A DNA stretch of 64,000 nucleotides. It comes from Lentibacillus amyloliquefaciens. Its GTDB lineage: Bacteria; Bacillota; Bacilli; Bacillales; Amphibacillaceae. How positions within the stretch are numbered: the first letter of the stretch is position 1; every line of letters starts with the position of its first letter. The position numbers and the translations under genes are program-made. The notes under the pieces are model-generated. The model worked only from the letters and a program-made list of their open reading frames with translations, was not told the origin of the DNA and did not search any database. Below, one piece after another: positions 35,763 through 43,707 of the stretch. Location of the stretch: the NCBI RefSeq assembly GCF_001307805.1, contig NZ_CP013862.1, positions 2,294,001-2,358,000 on the forward strand. Reading direction: 5' to 3'.

Positions 35763-35968
35763 GTGTTCAAAAAGGAGGATAAAAAGGACCGAGAAGTTCG
35801 AGGCGGTGCAGTTTCGAGCAGCGGAATGTATGTATTTAGATACATGAGCACAAGTAATGCTTCCCTGAATCCGCATCGCATGCCGGAAAAGCGGTTTCCT
35901 TTTCCAAGGAGCGAAGAAACAAGCCAACTAGAAACACCGACGTGTCATTTTTTCCGGACTTTTGAACA
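35763..35968 (+). ncRNA. Structured leader element (type shared with the cshA leader)
   Basis: Starts GTGTTCAAAAAGGAGGATAA and ends CCGGACTTTTGAACA, so TGTTCAAAA can pair with TTTTGAACA. The 3' domain CTTTTCCAAGGAGCGAAGAA then ACAAGCCAAC, GACGTG and CCGGA closely matches the leader at 8634-8937. The centre is different and about 100 nt shorter. It ends 39 nt before the ATG of the zinc-ribbon membrane protein gene. It could also be read as a 71-residue ORF, but that has no coding character. Confidence 0.55.
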
Positions 35969-36007
35969 ACCTCTTTAATTAAAAGGTACTATATAGGATG
36001 TGATTGA

Positions 36008-36799
36008 ATGCTATGCCCATCATGCGGTCTGGAAACGTCTGAAGGAAAGTACTGCACAAATTGCGGTGCACAATTGACTATTGAAGAGAAGATTGAAGAT
36101 GAAACACGTCAGCTCTATGAACAAACATCTGATGAAATCAACTCCGGGGAAAACGCAGAGAAAAGTGCAAAATCCCGCGACCTGACGGAAAAACTGAAAA
36201 CTGTCGGCGAGGACTTTGGCCATTTCTTTACAACACTCGTTAAATCCCCAATCGAAGCCAGAAAAGCCAATCATACCGATACGATTTCCGGCATTATAAC
36301 AATTGTAATAATGGCTTTATTGCTGGCGATTAGCTATTTTGTCGTGTTCAATATTGTCCCGGCTAATTTTATCGGAAGCATTTCATTTTTTGACGGTTTA
36401 ATTCTGCCGTTTATATCATTTGGTTTGTTGCAATTTTTGATTGCAGTCTTGACTTTTGTAGGTGTAAAATTAGCTGCCCAGGCTGTGACATTTCCTGATG
36501 TCATAGCCAAATATGGTGCTTATTTAATACCATTTTTACTTCTATATGTTGCGGGGCTCATCTTTTTAATGCTTGGAATCTCGGTACTCGCCGGTCTGTC
36601 GATTGTGATAAGCATTCTCGGATTCCTTCTGTTTGTTCCGACCTTTATTCTTTTGGAACAACCGGCAGAAGGTTTTGACAGAATTTATGTATTGCTTGGA
36701 TTATACATCATTCTCGTTATGGCATTTGGTTTTTTCACTCAATCGTTCGTGACTTCAATCATCGGAAACATGATGGATTCCATCTTCCGCGGTTTTTAA
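36008..36799 (+). CDS. Zinc-ribbon membrane protein (YvbJ/DUF6574-like)
   Basis: Protein of 263 residues. N-terminal zinc ribbon with two C-x-x-C knuckles (MLCPSCG...YCTNCG, residues 3-20), a charged helical linker (about 25-75), then six or so hydrophobic segments covering the rest. Function unknown. ATG at 36008 follows AGGATG. It is preceded by the structured leader and followed by hairpins, so it is probably a single-gene transcript. Confidence 0.75.
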   Translation: MLCPSCGLETSEGKYCTNCGAQLTIEEKIEDETRQLYEQTSDEINSGENAEKSAKSRDLTEKLKTVGEDFGHFFTTLVKSPIEARKANHTDTISGIITIVIMALLLAISYFVVFNIVPANFIGSISFFDGLILPFISFGLLQFLIAVLTFVGVKLAAQAVTFPDVIAKYGAYLIPFLLLYVAGLIFLMLGISVLAGLSIVISILGFLLFVPTFILLEQPAEGFDRIYVLLGLYIILVMAFGFFTQSFVTSIIGNMMDSIFRGF

Positions 36800-36801
36800 T
36801 A

Positions 36802-36882
36802 CAGTGAAACTTCATTCAGAGAAATTGGTTTTTATCTCTCTGAATGAAGGCAAAAAATCTCCTCTGACGGGGAGATTTTTTC
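36802..36882. terminator. Tandem hairpins after the zinc-ribbon gene
   Basis: First hairpin 36802-36849: AGTGAAACTTCATTCAGAGA and TCTCTCTGAATGAAG arms, whose left edge resembles the repeat at 31836 and 35524. Second hairpin 36852-36881: AAAAAATCTCC/GGAGATTTTTT, a typical terminator usable on both strands. Confidence 0.7.
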
Positions 36883-36913
36883 GTTCATAATGGAGACTGG
36901 GCTCTCACGTACA

Positions 36914-37579
36914 CTAATCTTCATATTCATCATGATTCGGTGTCACACCGGTGAACTTCCCGTCCTGATCAGCAGCTAAAAAACTTTCCTCATCCGTAAC
37001 GCTTCCGACATTCTCATCACTGTTCGGATACATTTCATCGTAGTTGTCACGGTCACCATAAAAGTCTGATGCTGTTTCTGAGGTACCATAGCGGCTTACT
37101 TCCTGCCATGCATCTTCCGCGTCATAACCGGTCTGTTCTTCAGCAGTTGTATCATCGGGATTGATATTCGGGCTAACAACACCTTCTTCAACCGGCCGGT
37201 CCTTCTTTGCAAGGTCATCCTTCCCCTCTGCATGTTCAAAACAGCGGTCTGCTGTCGGCATTGCCTCCAAACGCTCAAAGGGGATATCCCGCCCGCATTC
37301 ACTGCAAATTCCATATGTGCCATCTGCAATCGCATGAAGTGCTGCGTTGATATCCTTCAACTCTTTTTCCGCATGCTCATTCAGGGCAATATCCTTTTCG
37401 CGCTCAAACATTTCCGTTCCCATATCACCGGGGTGATTATCGTAATTGGATAGCTCATCCATTGATTGCTTCGTCATTTCAAGCGATGTTCCGAAATGGT
37501 CCTTTACCTGGCCGATTAATTCATTCTGCTGCTTCTCCAGTGCATTTTTACATTGTTTAAGCTGCTCGTTTGTCATCAT
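36914..37579 (-). CDS. TraR/DksA-type zinc-finger protein (YteA-like)
   Basis: Protein of 221 residues. The N-terminal helices (about 1-85) form the coiled coil of DksA-like proteins; the zinc finger is CSECGRDIPFERLEAMPTAD followed by RCFEHAE (C-x2-C...C-x2-H). The C-terminal 100 residues are acidic, as in YteA. DksA-like proteins bind RNA polymerase in proteobacteria; the role of the Gram-positive members is unclear. ATG at 37579 follows GGAGG. Confidence 0.85.
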   Translation of the reverse strand: MMTNEQLKQCKNALEKQQNELIGQVKDHFGTSLEMTKQSMDELSNYDNHPGDMGTEMFEREKDIALNEHAEKELKDINAALHAIADGTYGICSECGRDIPFERLEAMPTADRCFEHAEGKDDLAKKDRPVEEGVVSPNINPDDTTAEEQTGYDAEDAWQEVSRYGTSETASDFYGDRDNYDEMYPNSDENVGSVTDEESFLAADQDGKFTGVTPNHDEYED

Positions 37580-37702
37580 AGATGTCAGCCTCCATTTTTT
37601 AAAATGAATCGCTAATCATACTATGTGTCGATACGGATGATTGATACTTTATTTTCACTTCCATATCATGTTAATATGGCACAATTATTTATGAATCTGA
37701 TG

Positions 37703-37861
37703 TTAGAGGTTATCCAAAGCAAGCGCGATAATCGCACCTGCTATCGCAAATATAAGCTTTCCACCTAGCTCAATTCCGATCCCACTGTCACCAAAAATTA
37801 CAAATCCAGCGATTCCGCCAATCATAAACCCAATAATGACTTTTGCAATTGTACTCACCAT
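37703..37861 (-). CDS. Small glycine-rich two-helix membrane protein (52 residues)
   Basis: Reads MVSTIAKVIIGFMIGGIAGF..., two hydrophobic glycine-rich segments (about 5-24 and 33-50) separated by GDSGIGIELGGK. ATG at 37861 has GGAGGTG 4 nt upstream, and the frame stays open to TAA at 37703. Glycine-zipper-like spacing suggests an oligomeric membrane peptide. Family not recognised. Confidence 0.7.
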   Translation of the reverse strand: MVSTIAKVIIGFMIGGIAGFVIFGDSGIGIELGGKLIFAIAGAIIALALDNL

Positions 37862-38076
37862 CTGTCACCTCCATCTGTTTTGTGTCCCTTCCTTTATTTA
37901 ATGATACTCCTCACTTATTAAATCCGGCTTAACGAAGGATTAAATATTTATTAATTGATAATGCAATTCCCAGCGATTCTTGGCTATGCCGATTTAAGAA
38001 ATATTTAATGTCTGGATAATAAATTATTTATTTTTACCTGGTAAGCTGAACTTGAACCATAAAGGAAGGTGATTAA

Positions 38077-38457
38077 ATGAGAACTGTGGGAAGATGGCTT
38101 TATTTCATTTTCGCCATAATCTTTCTACTTTGCAGTCTGGGACAATTTTTCCTTGCGGGGATGGCCATTTTTGGCGAAGGTCAGTTTTGGTCTGACCATA
38201 AAATGCTTGCTCACTTATTTGGATTGAATATTCCGATTATCATGATGATCAGTGCATTCATGGGCAATGCCAAAAGGGAAGATTATTTTTCCATCCTGGG
38301 ATTATTAATACTGATTATTACCATGTATGCAACAGCCAATCTGGGCTTTCGTCATCCATTTCTGGGAGCACTGCATCCTATCTTGGGCGTGTTAATTATC
38401 ATGCTGTCAATATTGAATGTGTTCCGTTCAAAAGTTCTATTGGGAAATAAAAAGTAA
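38077..38457 (+). CDS. DUF6220-like four-helix membrane protein
   Basis: Protein of 126 residues with four hydrophobic segments (about 8-30, 45-62, 70-88, 98-117) and conserved-looking histidines in DHKMLAHLFGL and RHPFLGALHP. It resembles small DUF6220 proteins. ATG at 38077 follows AAGGAAGGTG. Nine to twelve nt separate it from the next small membrane gene, and it faces a two-component system, which may control it (inference). Confidence 0.7.
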   Translation: MRTVGRWLYFIFAIIFLLCSLGQFFLAGMAIFGEGQFWSDHKMLAHLFGLNIPIIMMISAFMGNAKREDYFSILGLLILIITMYATANLGFRHPFLGALHPILGVLIIMLSILNVFRSKVLLGNKK

Positions 38458-38469
38458 AGGGGGATAATG

Positions 38470-38664
38470 ATGCGTTTAGTTATATTCGTTATTTTGGGGC
38501 TTATCGGCGGCTACTTTCTTGGAAGTATCATTTTTAGATTAATGGCCGGGTTTGGCGTTAATATTTCAGGGCTGCCGCTGATTTTCATGTTTTTTCCTTA
38601 TTTAACAGCAATCATTTTAGCTATATTATTGCCGGTGATTGACAAAAAGAACAGGCAAAACTAA
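38470..38664 (+). CDS. Small membrane protein (DUF5957-like)
   Basis: Protein of 64 residues with two hydrophobic segments (about 3-22 and 33-55) and a basic end DKKNRQN. Two ATGs in a row (38467 and 38470); the second gives better spacing from GGGGG. Likely in one transcript with the preceding gene. Confidence 0.65.
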   Translation: MRLVIFVILGLIGGYFLGSIIFRLMAGFGVNISGLPLIFMFFPYLTAIILAILLPVIDKKNRQN

Positions 38665-38697
38665 AGCAGAGGCACACCTCTGCTTTAGTTTTTTAAT
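38656..38697. terminator. Convergent terminator
   Basis: AAAACTAAAGCAGAGG/CCTCTGCTTTAGTTTT with a 5-nt loop; overlaps the stop codon of the response regulator gene. Confidence 0.85.
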
Positions 38698-39385
38698 TTG
38701 ATTTTATAAAGCGGTACCCTACTCCCCAAATAGTTTCAATATACTTTGGATTGGAAGGGATGGGTTCAATTTTCTCCCTTATCTTCCGGATATGCACTGT
38801 TACAGTTGTTAGATCCCCCATTGAATCAATGCCCCATATCCGTTCAAATAGATGATTCTTGCTGAACACTTTGTTTGGATTTGTCGCCAGAAAGACCAGC
38901 AGATCAAATTCCTTGACAGTGAACGTCTTTTCCACATCATTGACAAAAACCCGACGTGAATCCCGGTCGATGAATAACCCTTCCACATGGATTGTGTTTG
39001 ATTCGCTATTACGAGTGACCAATCGTTCATACCGGTTTAAATGGGCTTTCACTCTGGCAACCAGCTCATTGGGGTTAAACGGTTTTACAATATAATCATC
39101 AGCACCCCGGTCAAAGCCGCGTATTTTATCGATATCCTCTTTTCTGGCCGTTATCATTAATATCGGAATGTCAAAAGTTTTTCTAAGCTGCTCACATAAT
39201 TCAAATCCATCAACCCCGGGCAGCATTAAATCCAGCAAAATCAGATGATACGTATTTGATTCTGCCATTTGCAGTCCTTCCTCACCGGTAGTCGCAATAT
39301 CACTGGAAAATCCGTTGACCTCAAGGTAATCCCGTTCTAATTCTGCGATACTTAACTCGTCCTCAATGATCAAAATTTTTTGCAT
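38693..39385 (-). CDS. OmpR-family response regulator
   Basis: Regulator of 230 residues. Acidic pair IEDELS, phospho-Asp in LILLDLMLPGVDGFEL, ITARK, Lys in YIVKPFNPNELVARV; winged helix FTVKEFDLLVFLATNPNKVF and the end IETIWGVGYRFI. ATG at 39385 overlaps the kinase stop codon (TAATG). In this pair the kinase gene comes first, the reverse of the other two systems in the window. Target genes are unknown. Confidence 0.92.
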   Translation of the reverse strand: MQKILIIEDELSIAELERDYLEVNGFSSDIATTGEEGLQMAESNTYHLILLDLMLPGVDGFELCEQLRKTFDIPILMITARKEDIDKIRGFDRGADDYIVKPFNPNELVARVKAHLNRYERLVTRNSESNTIHVEGLFIDRDSRRVFVNDVEKTFTVKEFDLLVFLATNPNKVFSKNHLFERIWGIDSMGDLTTVTVHIRKIREKIEPIPSNPKYIETIWGVGYRFIKSN

Positions 39386-40464
39386 TACGTCACCTTCTTA
39401 AGGGTAAAGTTAACACTTGTGCCTTCTCCTGGCTGACTTTCAGCCCAAATAGTTCCGCCATGTTCATCAATGATTTTCCTAACAATCGACAATCCCAGTC
39501 CACTGCTGCCAGTCCTGGAATTCCTTGATGAATCCGTACGGTAAAAGCTTTCAAAAATATATGGAAGGTCATCTTTGGATATGCCGTTTCCATTATCTTT
39601 TATCTTTACAACAACCCGATCAGATTCAGATGTTAACTCAACGTGGATCTGTTTATGTTCTTTATCCATATATTTCAGGCTGTTTTGGGCGATATTCGTC
39701 ACAACCCGTTTTAACTGGTCCCGATCAGCTTTTGCTGTATAATCCCTACCCTCATCCGCCAAAAACACTGCAGTACCTTTTTCCATATTAAAATTCAATT
39801 CGTCAATAAAGTCCGTAAAAAAAGGATAAAGGTCTATTTCTTCAAATGTAAAAGGTGCACGCCCCAAATCCAATTTTGAATATAAAAAAAGTTCATCAAT
39901 TAAACTATCCATATCGCTTGCCTTGTTATAAATTGTTTTCATGTAACGTTCCAGTTTTTCCGGTGTATTGGCCACGCCGTCCTGAATGCCTGTTACATAG
40001 CCTTTGATTGACGTTAAAGGTGTTTTCAAATCATGAGAAATACTGGCGATCAGTTCTTTACGATTTTGTTCATATCGTGCTTGAGTACCTTTCGCCTCTT
40101 TTAAATCCAGCCGCATCTTTTCAAAAGTATTGGACAGCTCACCAAGTTCATCCTTTTTATCTGATGTCACACTGAAGTCCAAATCGCCATCACTGATTTT
40201 TTTTGCTGCATTGGAGAGGTTCTTAATCGGTTGGATAATGCTTTTTGATATAAAATATGTCAGCAGTCCATTTGTTACAATTAAAATGATTAACATGCCG
40301 ATAAATCGAAAGCTGATGAATAAATTCTGCTCAGTTCCTTGCGGGTTGCCATCAAAAACAATAAATAATAAATAGCCAAGAAATATTTCAAGGATTAGGA
40401 CGGAAAAAATCGGTATCACAATCATTCCTATATTCGATAAAATCAATCGTTTCCTGATTGACAA
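39385..40464 (-). CDS. Sensor histidine kinase with short extracytoplasmic loop
   Basis: Kinase of about 359 residues. Two membrane segments (about 12-34 and 50-72) are joined by a very short loop, so it likely senses within the membrane. HAMP, HisKA box ASISHDLKTPLTSIKGYVTG, N box NIAQNSLKYM, G1 DNGNGIS and G2 GSSGLGLSIVRK follow. TTG at 40464 is chosen because AGGTGG lies 5 nt upstream; the GTG at 40473 overlaps that site. Small-loop kinases often work with peptide transporters, but none is adjacent. Confidence 0.88.
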   Translation of the reverse strand: MSIRKRLILSNIGMIVIPIFSVLILEIFLGYLLFIVFDGNPQGTEQNLFISFRFIGMLIILIVTNGLLTYFISKSIIQPIKNLSNAAKKISDGDLDFSVTSDKKDELGELSNTFEKMRLDLKEAKGTQARYEQNRKELIASISHDLKTPLTSIKGYVTGIQDGVANTPEKLERYMKTIYNKASDMDSLIDELFLYSKLDLGRAPFTFEEIDLYPFFTDFIDELNFNMEKGTAVFLADEGRDYTAKADRDQLKRVVTNIAQNSLKYMDKEHKQIHVELTSESDRVVVKIKDNGNGISKDDLPYIFESFYRTDSSRNSRTGSSGLGLSIVRKIIDEHGGTIWAESQPGEGTSVNFTLKKVT

Positions 40465-40500
40465 TGCTACCACCTGTTTCTTTATAACTATGTAAGGAAA

Positions 40501-40542
40501 CTATACATTGGCTGCTGATTGTTTTGAACAGCCAATGCATAG
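40501..40542. other. Strong hairpin upstream of the kinase gene
   Basis: CTATACATTGGCTG/CAGCCAATGCATAG stem (13 of 14 pairs) with a 14-nt loop and no T-run. It lies in the 5' region of the HK-RR operon, 36 bp from its start codon. Terminator of the pseudogene remnant or leader structure. Confidence 0.6.
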
Positions 40543-40560
40543 TCTGCCTCTCCCCCGAGT

Positions 40561-40755
40561 CTAAGCTCTCTCTACAAGTTTCTTGTTACCGATGATTGGC
40601 AGCGCAATTGCCAGGCCTAATGCGCTAAGATAAGGCAGCAGTGAGACTCCGAACGGCACACCTACTACATTTATATCAAAGGAAACCAGCCTAAATCGCC
40701 GCCTAACAGATGACCGCCAATCCAGCCTGATAAAACCAGTAAATTGTTGTCATGT
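40561..40755 (-). pseudogene. Remnant of a small membrane protein (DUF2231-like), frameshifted
   Basis: On the minus strand, one frame reads LLVLSGWIGGHLLGGDLGWF and then stops; after a one-base shift it continues DINVVGVPFGVSLLPYLSAL..., ending NKKLVERA and stop at 40561. Joined, these form two membrane helices resembling the C-terminal half of DUF2231-type proteins. No start codon or N-terminal half is seen. It occupies the 486-bp gap upstream of the kinase gene. Confidence 0.55.
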
Positions 40756-40862
40756 TTTTACTCATCCCTTTTCTGATATGATTAAGCAATTAGTTCACCT
40801 TGCTATGTCATTATCATAGAGATTAAACATTAATGTTTTCTAATTTAAATATTTATTAATTA

Positions 40863-40906
40863 AAAAATGCCCTAAACGCTTTGATAAGCTTTAGGGCATT
40901 TTTAAT
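40863..40906 (-). terminator. Terminator of the methyltransferase operon
   Basis: AAAAATGCCCTAAA/TTTAGGGCATTTTT with inner GCTT/AAGC; symmetrical A and T runs. Confidence 0.85.
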
Positions 40907-40950
40907 GTGTTTTAAGTGCGTATTGCCCATCTACCAGCTTTTCCCCAACT

Positions 40951-41262
40951 TTAATCAGAACTTTTTCCTGGTTTATCAGTCACCTTTTCCTGCACAACAA
41001 ATGCCAAATCGTCGTTGCCGAACAGCTGAAGAATGTTGAGAACTGTCTGATCCGGGATGTCTTCTGATTCTTGTTTAGAAACTGTTAATTCAAGTGCGTC
41101 GCTTAAAGCCCGGTTATTCAATTGACCGGGGTAAGCCTGTCCATATAACTCTTCCGGATCAAGATCGTTATTAATACACCACTGTGCATAAACAAGAATC
41201 ATCATTTTTTCATCCTGCTGATAGCTTTTAATCACTTTTTGTTCGACTTCATTTTTATCCAT
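40951..41262 (-). CDS. Conserved-looking hypothetical protein, 103 residues
   Basis: Acidic helical protein (KVIKSYQQDEKMMILVYAQW, NNDLDPEELYGQAYP, LNILQLFGNDDLAFVVQEKV) with no signal or membrane segment. ATG at 41262 lies 1 nt after the methyltransferase stop codon, with GGCGGGG upstream, so it is the second gene of that operon. Family not recognised; a function tied to the methyltransferase is possible. Confidence 0.75.
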   Translation of the reverse strand: MDKNEVEQKVIKSYQQDEKMMILVYAQWCINNDLDPEELYGQAYPGQLNNRALSDALELTVSKQESEDIPDQTVLNILQLFGNDDLAFVVQEKVTDKPGKSSD

Positions 41263-41263
41263 A

Positions 41264-41953
41264 TCATTGCCCCGCCTTTCGCAGCATAAATACCCACATG
41301 AATGTCAGCGCCTGCTTCAGATCCAGCGGCAGATTTTCATAGTGGCGCTCTTTAACATCTTTTTTATACACACCAAATCCATCAACATATTTAAAATTAT
41401 TTTCTCGAGCAAGCTGCTGAAATTCCCACGGCATAATAGTATTGCAGATGGCTTGTTCCCCGTGGAGTCTCGGATAACTGTTCATTCTTGGTCCAGCTGT
41501 CGGTCCGAGAATTCCTGCAAAAAGCAATCCATCCTTTTTCAGCACCCGGCCAAGCTCTTTTAATGCTTTTAGAGGAAATTCAGTCCATTCAATGACATTA
41601 ACCGCCATGATGGCGTCCTGACTATTTTCACTAATAGGCAGACTGTTGATATCTGCCTGCCGGAATAAAATATCTGCTTGTTCCGTTTTTTGCCTGGCAA
41701 GCTTGATCATTTCATTGGAAACATCCAAACCGGTCACCTGATACCCTGCCTGATGCAGTTTATAGGACCCATATCCGTCGCCGCAGCCTGCATCAAGAAT
41801 GCTGCTTCCTGGATTTAGCTCACCTTGTATGAACGGTACAATATCTTTTCTGCTGCCTGAATCCCACATTTCCATGCTCCGCTCACTCCAGAATTGTGCG
41901 CGTTTATTCCACTGCAGTTCCGCCTCCTGATGCCAGTCGAATTCTTTCGGCAC
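41264..41953 (-). CDS. Class I SAM-dependent methyltransferase
   Basis: Protein of 229 residues with SAM motif I SILDAGCGDGYGSYKL (about 52-67), motif II acid GLDVSNEMIKLARQK, and the DAIMAVNVIEWTEF region. Methyltransf_11 type; substrate unknown. GTG at 41953 is chosen because AGGAGGGG lies 4 nt upstream; an earlier TTG at 41971 lies before that site. Confidence 0.88.
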   Translation of the reverse strand: MPKEFDWHQEAELQWNKRAQFWSERSMEMWDSGSRKDIVPFIQGELNPGSSILDAGCGDGYGSYKLHQAGYQVTGLDVSNEMIKLARQKTEQADILFRQADINSLPISENSQDAIMAVNVIEWTEFPLKALKELGRVLKKDGLLFAGILGPTAGPRMNSYPRLHGEQAICNTIMPWEFQQLARENNFKYVDGFGVYKKDVKERHYENLPLDLKQALTFMWVFMLRKAGQ

Positions 41954-41973
41954 ATAACCCCTCCTAAACAAAA

Positions 41974-42008
41974 AAAGGCTTACCTCACAAATGAGATAAG
42001 CCTTTTAG
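41974..42008 (-). terminator. Terminator of the cold-shock gene
   Basis: AAAAGGCTTA.CTCA/TGAG.TAAGCCTTTT hairpin with an AAAT/CAAA loop, followed by TTTTTTTG on the minus strand. Confidence 0.85.
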
Positions 42009-42019
42009 TTTATAATCGA

Positions 42020-42220
42020 TTAAACAGCTGTAACGTTAGCTGCTTGTGGTCCGCGGTTTCCTTCAACGATTTCGAATTCAACGTTTTGACCATCTTCAAG
42101 TGTTTTGAAACCTTCTGCATTGATTGCTGAGAAATGAACGAATACGTCGTCTCCCTCTTCGCGCTCAATGAAACCAAAGCCTTTTTCAGCGTTAAACCAT
42201 TTTACTGTTCCAGTCATCAT
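42020..42220 (-). CDS. CspA-family cold-shock protein
   Basis: RNA chaperone of 66 residues with RNP1 KGFGFIE and RNP2 VFVHFSA, full OB-fold length. ATG at 42220 (or 42217) follows GGAGG. In this family the long 5' leader itself folds as a thermosensor. Confidence 0.96.
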   Translation of the reverse strand: MMTGTVKWFNAEKGFGFIEREEGDDVFVHFSAINAEGFKTLEDGQNVEFEIVEGNRGPQAANVTAV

Positions 42221-42430
42221 AATAAATGACCTCCTTATACAAATATGTGCAAAGTAATTGAACCATAAATACTTTTACACCACTTGTTAAAGAGATCGTA
42301 AAGTATTACTAATTTCAATTTCATTTGCTTAAGTACACTCTACTACCTTTTGAAACAAAATGCAAGTGGCTTTAGTGAATTTTTTATTTTGATTTTTTCA
42401 ATCGACAACAGACGAGCCCTGGCAAAACAA
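42221..42430 (-). promoter_or_regulatory. Probable long 5' leader of the cold-shock gene
   Basis: The 302-bp gap to trhO is AT-rich with no ORF. Cold-shock mRNAs commonly have leaders of 100 nt or more; a leader starting around 42330-42400 is likely, but no promoter can be fixed with confidence. Confidence 0.35.
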
Positions 42431-42522
42431 ATGAAAACATGATAAAATACTCTTCTGCAAGATTAAAATTAAGTATCCACTACATTTGTATCTTGCAAAT
42501 ATTAAGTGTAGGTGGTATCAAC

Positions 42523-43506
42523 ATGGAAAATAAACAGGAGTATCAGGTGCTACTTTATTATAAATTCGTCCCGATTGATGATCCGGTGGAGTTCGTTGAT
42601 GAACACCTCGCATTCTGTCAGAATCTCGGGCTCAAAGGACGAATTCTCATAGCACACGAAGGACTGAACGGCACGGTTTCCGGTACAGTCGAACAAACCA
42701 ACAAATATATGGAAGCCATGCATCAGGATCCGCGTTTTGCTGATATGACCTTTAAAATCGATCAGCATAACGAGCACGCATTTAAGAAAATGCATGTAAG
42801 GCATCGATCGGAAATCGTCAGCCTGAAGCTGAATGAGAACGAGGATGTCAGCCCGCTGGAAAAAACAGCGAAATTCCTCTCCCCAAAGGAATTTTATGAG
42901 GCAATGCAGGATGAGGAAACGGTCATTCTGGATGCCCGGAATGATTATGAATACGATCTCGGACACTTTCGCGGAGCAATCCGGCCGGACATTGAGGCAT
43001 TCCGGGAACTGCCTGACTGGATCCGAGAAAATAAAGACCAGCTGAAAGATAAAAAAGTGCTGACCTATTGCACCGGCGGCATTCGCTGTGAAAAATTCTC
43101 CGGCTGGCTGATGGATGAAGGCATTGAAGATGTTAATCAGCTTGACGGTGGCATCGTCACTTACGGAAAGGATTCGGAAGTACAGGGTGAACTCTGGGAC
43201 GGAAAATGTTATGTCTTTGATGAAAGAATTTCTGTTCCAGTTAACCAAAAAGAGCATGTTGTCGTCGGAAAAGATTATTTTGACGGACAGCCATGCGAAC
43301 GCTACGTCAACTGTGCAAACCCGTCATGCAACAAACAAATCATCTCCTCAGAAGAAAATGAGCATAAATATATGCGCGGCTGCACCCATGAATGCCGGGT
43401 GAGCCGGGACAACTTATATGTCCGGGAACACAACTTATCCCATGAAGAAATTGATCACAAACTTGCGATCATTGAGGAAGAAAACCGGGCAAAACAAGAA
43501 GCTTAA
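42523..43506 (+). CDS. trhO: tRNA uridine(34) hydroxylase TrhO (rhodanese family, YbfQ-like)
   Basis: Oxygen-dependent tRNA-modifying enzyme of 327 residues forming 5-hydroxyuridine at position 34. N-terminal UPF0176 domain ([25 protein letters not shown]), rhodanese domain with active Cys in [17 protein letters not shown] (about 188-204), and a C-terminal cysteine cluster ([22 protein letters not shown]) likely binding zinc. ATG at 42523 is chosen because AGGTGG lies 7 nt upstream; an upstream in-frame extension has none. Confidence 0.93.
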   Translation: MENKQEYQVLLYYKFVPIDDPVEFVDEHLAFCQNLGLKGRILIAHEGLNGTVSGTVEQTNKYMEAMHQDPRFADMTFKIDQHNEHAFKKMHVRHRSEIVSLKLNENEDVSPLEKTAKFLSPKEFYEAMQDEETVILDARNDYEYDLGHFRGAIRPDIEAFRELPDWIRENKDQLKDKKVLTYCTGGIRCEKFSGWLMDEGIEDVNQLDGGIVTYGKDSEVQGELWDGKCYVFDERISVPVNQKEHVVVGKDYFDGQPCERYVNCANPSCNKQIISSEENEHKYMRGCTHECRVSRDNLYVREHNLSHEEIDHKLAIIEEENRAKQEA

Positions 43507-43516
43507 TAATAAGAGA

Positions 43517-43555
43517 AAAAGAATCGGCCAGCACATCTGCCGGTTCTTTTTTGAT
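43517..43555 (+). terminator. Terminator of trhO
   Basis: AGAATCGGC/GCCGGTTCT arms (two G-T pairs) with a 10-nt loop, followed by TTTTTTG. Confidence 0.75.
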
Positions 43556-43654
43556 TTAAAATGAATCTCTCCTGTTTTGACAAATGAACTTCAGTACCAT
43601 AGATCTCTGCTTCATGCCTCTAATCACAGCATGAAATACTTTTGATTTAATTTT

Positions 43655-43684
43655 TTGACAATAATTGGGTCGCGTTGTTATTCT
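43655..43684 (+). promoter_or_regulatory. Predicted promoter of the glutathione peroxidase gene
   Basis: TTGACA (43655-43660) and TATTCT (43679-43684), 18 nt apart. The predicted start near 43690 would exclude the TTG at 43675 as a start codon. Confidence 0.5.
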
Positions 43685-43707
43685 TTACAAAAAAGGGGGC
43701 GATTTCA

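Noticed and set aside
35763-35978. 71-residue open frame over the structured leader
   Set aside because: No suitable ribosome site, composition unlike a protein, and the same bases are better explained by the element shared with the cshA leader.
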